A stretch of 9,249 nt of DNA from CALFXN01 sp964451935. Its GTDB lineage: Bacteria; Synergistota; Synergistia; Synergistales; Aminobacteriaceae. Where the stretch lies: positions 1-9,249 of the forward strand of contig CAYVKE010000120.1 in assembly GCA_964451935.1 (NCBI GenBank), read 5' to 3'. The translations under genes and the position numbers were made by a program. Below the pieces are notes generated by a model. That model was not told the DNA's origin and made no database searches. It was given only the letters and a program-made list of their open reading frames with translations. This document shows positions 6,985 through 9,249 of this stretch, piece by piece (the stretch's first letter is position 1; each line of letters starts with the position of its first letter).

Positions 6985-7128
6985 NNNNNNNNNNNNNNNN
7001 NNNNNNNNNNNNNNNNNNNNNNNNNNNNNNNNNNNNNNNNNNNNNNNNNNNNNNNNNNNNNNNNNNNNNNNNNNNNNNNNNNNNNNNNNNNNNNNNNNNN
7101 NNNNNNNNNNNNNNNNNNNNNNNNNNNN
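6985..7128. other. Assembly gap (144 Ns) in the divergent promoter region
   Basis: The gap separates the minus-strand kinase pair from the plus-strand phosphoesterase pair. The start of the HipA-family gene and both promoters probably lie in it or in the 52 bases on its right (7129-7180). I saw no clear promoter in those 52 bases. Confidence 0.95.
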
Positions 7129-7180
7129 CCCGCCTTGGGAGACGAGAGAGCGACATCAGGATAGATCGGAGACGAGGAAC

Positions 7181-7915
7181 ATGACGCAGGCGGATTCCGG
7201 TTCGGCCGTAACGGACATTCTCGACATCCCGTGCGGCGCGGGAGTGTTCCTTTGCGCCGACCACCACCTCGGACACGAGGGCGTGACGGATTTCGAGGAC
7301 CGTCCCTTTCCTTCGCTCGACGCGATGCGGGACGGCCTCATCGAACGGCACAACGCCGCCGTGACGCGGGACGATGCGACCGTGCTCTTTCTCGGAGACC
7401 TGTATTGGGGGTGGGTCGCCGAAGATCCGAAGCATCTGCGGATAGTCCGAGAGTTTCTCGCCCCGCTTCGCGGACGCAAACTGTTGCTGCGGGGCAACCA
7501 CGACTGCTTCCCGGCGTCGTTCTATCTCGAGGCCGGGTTCGACGCCGTGGCGACAAAGGAGATCCTGCTGCGCTGCGGCGAACGGCGCGACCGGATCGTC
7601 CGGTGCGTTCATTCGCCGGAGCCGGTCGTCGGGCATCTCGTTTCGGGCTTCGAGGACATGCCCGAAGGGTACGGCCGCGTCGCCGCGGTGCTTGAACAGG
7701 GCGCGGCGCTTTCCGGCGAGTGGTTCTGCGGCCACGTCCACAGGACGTTCCGAAAGCTCGGCCCGATCGTGAACGTCGGCCTGGACCTCTGGGACTTCGC
7801 CCCGGTTCCGCTCGATGCGGCGCTGGCGATGCTCGAAGATCCGACGACCGTGATTCCCGGACCGCGAGGCTTCGTCCGGAAGCGGAATTTTTCGCTCTTC
7901 TACGACGACGTCTGA
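7181..7915 (+). CDS. Calcineurin-like metallophosphoesterase, copy 1 (COG4186-like)
   Basis: This 244-residue protein has all the metal-binding motifs of the calcineurin-like fold: D-x-H at 27-29, GD at 72-73, GNHD at 105-108, a histidine at 144 (VHSPEP) and GHVH at 184-187. NVGLDLWDFAP (198-208) ends the core. The order and size resemble the small COG4186 predicted phosphohydrolases. It should hydrolyse phosphoester bonds with two metal ions such as Mn or Fe; the substrate is unknown. The frame is open upstream into the gap, but the ATG at 7181 has GGAGA (7168-7172) 8 bases before it and starts shortly before the first strand of the fold. It is followed after 22 bp by a paralogue, and diverges from the kinase operon across the gap. 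Beyond the core it has a C-terminal tail of about 35 residues that copy 2 lacks in this form. Confidence 0.87.
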   Translation: MTQADSGSAVTDILDIPCGAGVFLCADHHLGHEGVTDFEDRPFPSLDAMRDGLIERHNAAVTRDDATVLFLGDLYWGWVAEDPKHLRIVREFLAPLRGRKLLLRGNHDCFPASFYLEAGFDAVATKEILLRCGERRDRIVRCVHSPEPVVGHLVSGFEDMPEGYGRVAAVLEQGAALSGEWFCGHVHRTFRKLGPIVNVGLDLWDFAPVPLDAALAMLEDPTTVIPGPRGFVRKRNFSLFYDDV

Positions 7916-7937
7916 CCGCGTCGTGCGACTGAAGGAT

Positions 7938-8678
7938 ATGACGACCGCGCCCGACTCGCCTCTCCTGGCGAAAAAGCGGAAACAGCTTGCGCTCCCGACG
8001 GATCTCGACCTTTCGTCCCTCGTGCTGACGGCGGACTGGCATCTCTCGCACCCGAACATCCTCCGGTACTGCCCCAACCGGAAGTCCGCCACGATCGAGG
8101 AGATGGAAGAATCTCTCGTCACGCGGTACAACGAAATCGTCCGGCCCGGTGACGTCGTCATTTTCGCGGGCGACTTCTTCTGGAAGGGGTGCAGGGGAGA
8201 CTCGGCGTCGTCGGAAACTGTGCGGTTCCGGCTGGAGCGGATGCGGCGCTGTCTCGAGCGGCTTCGCGGAAGGAAGTATCTCGTTCGCGGAAACCACGAC
8301 ACGTTCCGCGAAGACGAATATCTCTCCGCAGGCTTCCTCGGTTTCGGCGACGTCGCGGTCCTTCAGGCCGATGGGGACACGTTCACGGTCCTGCACTCGC
8401 CCCGGGACGTCGTCGCCCCGTTTGTGAAGCGTGCGGGATGCGCCGGCGACCGCTATACGGGCCGTCCAGAAGATTACGGGGCGCTAAGCGACGTTATCGC
8501 GGAAATTCCGGGGCGGTATGTGTGCGGACACGTCCATCGGCTCTGGCGGCGCATCGGTCCGTTCGTCAATGTCGGCGTCGACGTGTGGGACGGGCGCCCG
8601 GTGCGGTTCTGCGAAATCCCGCCGCTGTTCTCCCGGGAGACGCAAGCGCGTCCGCCGACATCGATGGGAGATATATGA
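7938..8678 (+). CDS. Calcineurin-like metallophosphoesterase, copy 2 (COG4186-like)
   Basis: From the ATG at 7938 the protein is 246 residues. The metal motifs are complete: D-x-H at 33-35 (ADWHLSHPNI), GD at 78-79, GNHD at 118-121, His153 in LHSPRD and GHVH at 197-200, then NVGVDVWDGRP (211-221). The ADWHLSHPNILRYC segment fits COG4186-like enzymes even better than copy 1. It is clearly related to copy 1 in motif order and spacing but diverged between motifs, so the duplication is old or the two genes were acquired together. The start is uncertain: GTG 7923 would add five residues, neither start has a well-spaced ribosome site (GAAGGA at 7931-7936 lies only 1 base from the ATG), and coupling to the upstream stop at 7915 is likely. 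Substrate unknown. Confidence 0.87.
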   Translation: MTTAPDSPLLAKKRKQLALPTDLDLSSLVLTADWHLSHPNILRYCPNRKSATIEEMEESLVTRYNEIVRPGDVVIFAGDFFWKGCRGDSASSETVRFRLERMRRCLERLRGRKYLVRGNHDTFREDEYLSAGFLGFGDVAVLQADGDTFTVLHSPRDVVAPFVKRAGCAGDRYTGRPEDYGALSDVIAEIPGRYVCGHVHRLWRRIGPFVNVGVDVWDGRPVRFCEIPPLFSRETQARPPTSMGDI

Positions 8679-8718
8679 ATACATTATCTCGAACGACTGT
8701 ATAACATACTACCTTATC

Positions 8719-8743
8719 TTTAAATTATAAAATATAATTTAAA
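8719..8743. promoter_or_regulatory. AT-rich 11-bp perfect inverted repeat containing TATAAT (operator/promoter candidate)
   Basis: TTTAAATTATA (8719-8729) and TATAATTTAAA (8733-8743) are perfect reverse complements separated by AAA. They sit in an AT-rich island (about 8671-8746) in a GC-rich window, just before AGGAGG at 8746-8751. TATAAT at 8733-8738 could be a -10 box, but the matching -35 position (TACCTT, 8710-8715) is poor and transcription would start at the ribosome site. TATAAC at 8700-8705 is an alternative -10. The symmetry fits a repressor-binding site, or a weak hairpin over the ribosome site. It lacks the G+C stem of an intrinsic terminator. Confidence 0.45.
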
Positions 8744-8758
8744 ATAGGAGGTCTTCGT

Positions 8759-9249
8759 ATGAAACCGGGAAACGCCGCTCACAACGAGACGCCGAACCCC
8801 TTCGCCCTCACACCGGAGCGAAGGGCGGAGCTGCGCGAGATTCATGCCGGCTGCAACCACAAGAGGCGCGCCATGAAAAGCCTCGCGGAGGCATACGCGC
8901 AGGTGTGCAACGTCAGCTACACAAACGACCCCTTTTCCGGCGTTCTCGATGTGGATCCTCTCACGATGGGCATCCTCAGGGCCGCCGCCGAGGAGTACTG
9001 GAAACTCGCGCCCCGGGCGGAGGCGCCGACGACGGAGGAAGCGCTGAAATTCCTCGAAAACGCCGTCGAGTACTGCAACGAGCACCTTGACCGAAGAGAA
9101 CGGTCTACCGACCCCAAGATGCAGAACAGGATGGAACTCCTCATTCTCAAGAACGACCGGAAATTCTTCTCCGGACCCCAGGACAAGGCTGAATTCGCTA
9201 CGTTCGAGATCCGCGATATTGCGCCTGTCTTCGGGCTCGACGACTCCCG
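8759..9249 (+). CDS. Unrecognised protein, copy 2 of the left-edge family (3' end off the window)
   Basis: The ATG at 8759 has AGGAGGT (8746-8752) 6 bases upstream and opens a frame that stays open to the window end (163 complete codons). It aligns with the left-edge gene from about residue 58 on: both have a G-V-x-D-V-x-P-x-T-M segment, L-R and W-K in the next helix, A-P-T, then the block N-R-M-E, F-S-G-P, D-K-A, F-E-I, D-I-A-P. Only one single-residue gap is needed between the W-K and N-R-M-E parts. This copy supplies the N-terminus missing from copy 1: a charged, helix-prone 57 residues with no signal peptide. The right end should continue for about 100 more residues if it matches the reconstructed copy 1. 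Function unknown; the family may be lineage-specific. Confidence 0.8.
   Translation, partial: MKPGNAAHNETPNPFALTPERRAELREIHAGCNHKRRAMKSLAEAYAQVCNVSYTNDPFSGVLDVDPLTMGILRAAAEEYWKLAPRAEAPTTEEALKFLENAVEYCNEHLDRRERSTDPKMQNRMELLILKNDRKFFSGPQDKAEFATFEIRDIAPVFGLDDS

Noticed and set aside
6836..8396. Long minus-strand frames (6836-8302 and 7338-8396) opposite the phosphoesterases
   Set aside because: They are antisense to two genes with complete metal-binding motifs, one runs through the N gap, and both have shadow-type composition.

Overview
The window is GC-rich (by eye around 60% or more) and densely coded. It comes from a bacterium with strong Shine-Dalgarno sequences (AAGGAGG, AGGAGG). The gene content is accessory: HipA-family kinases, a DUF6088/AbiEi-like regulator, a Sel1-repeat protein, paired calcineurin-like phosphoesterases and two large unrecognised proteins. 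There is no rRNA, tRNA, transposase, integrase, CRISPR array or core operon. The 10-N and 144-N gaps suggest a draft or metagenome-derived scaffold. Host-associated high-GC bacteria (for example the Verrucomicrobia/Lentisphaerae side) would fit, but the sequence does not decide this.

Layout from left to right. At 1-723 lies the 3' part of an unrecognised gene, broken near its end by a 10-N gap and what looks like a chimeric contig end carrying a methyltransferase-like scrap. At 772-1443 (minus) is a DUF6088/AbiEi-like winged-helix regulator with no toxin gene beside it. A 244-bp divergent intergenic region follows, with a near-consensus sigma70-type promoter and a hairpin. On the plus strand come an unrecognised 620-residue protein (1688-3550) and, overlapping it by 8 bp, an exported Sel1-repeat protein (3543-4490).

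Next, on the minus strand, is a two-gene kinase operon: a canonical HipA-like protein (5730-6984, its start lost in the 144-N gap at 6985-7128) and, overlapping it by 13 bp, a divergent HipA-like kinase (4555-5742). On the other side of the gap, divergently, are two adjacent paralogous metallophosphoesterases (7181-7915 and 7938-8678). An AT-rich island with an 11-bp inverted repeat (about 8679-8758) precedes a gene at 8759 that runs off the right edge. That gene is a paralogue of the gene at the left edge.

The most interesting architecture is the back-to-back pair of kinases and pair of phosphoesterases around one shared, unsequenced promoter region, with members of one unknown family at both ends of the window. 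That the kinases and phosphoesterases act on the same targets is an inference from position only.
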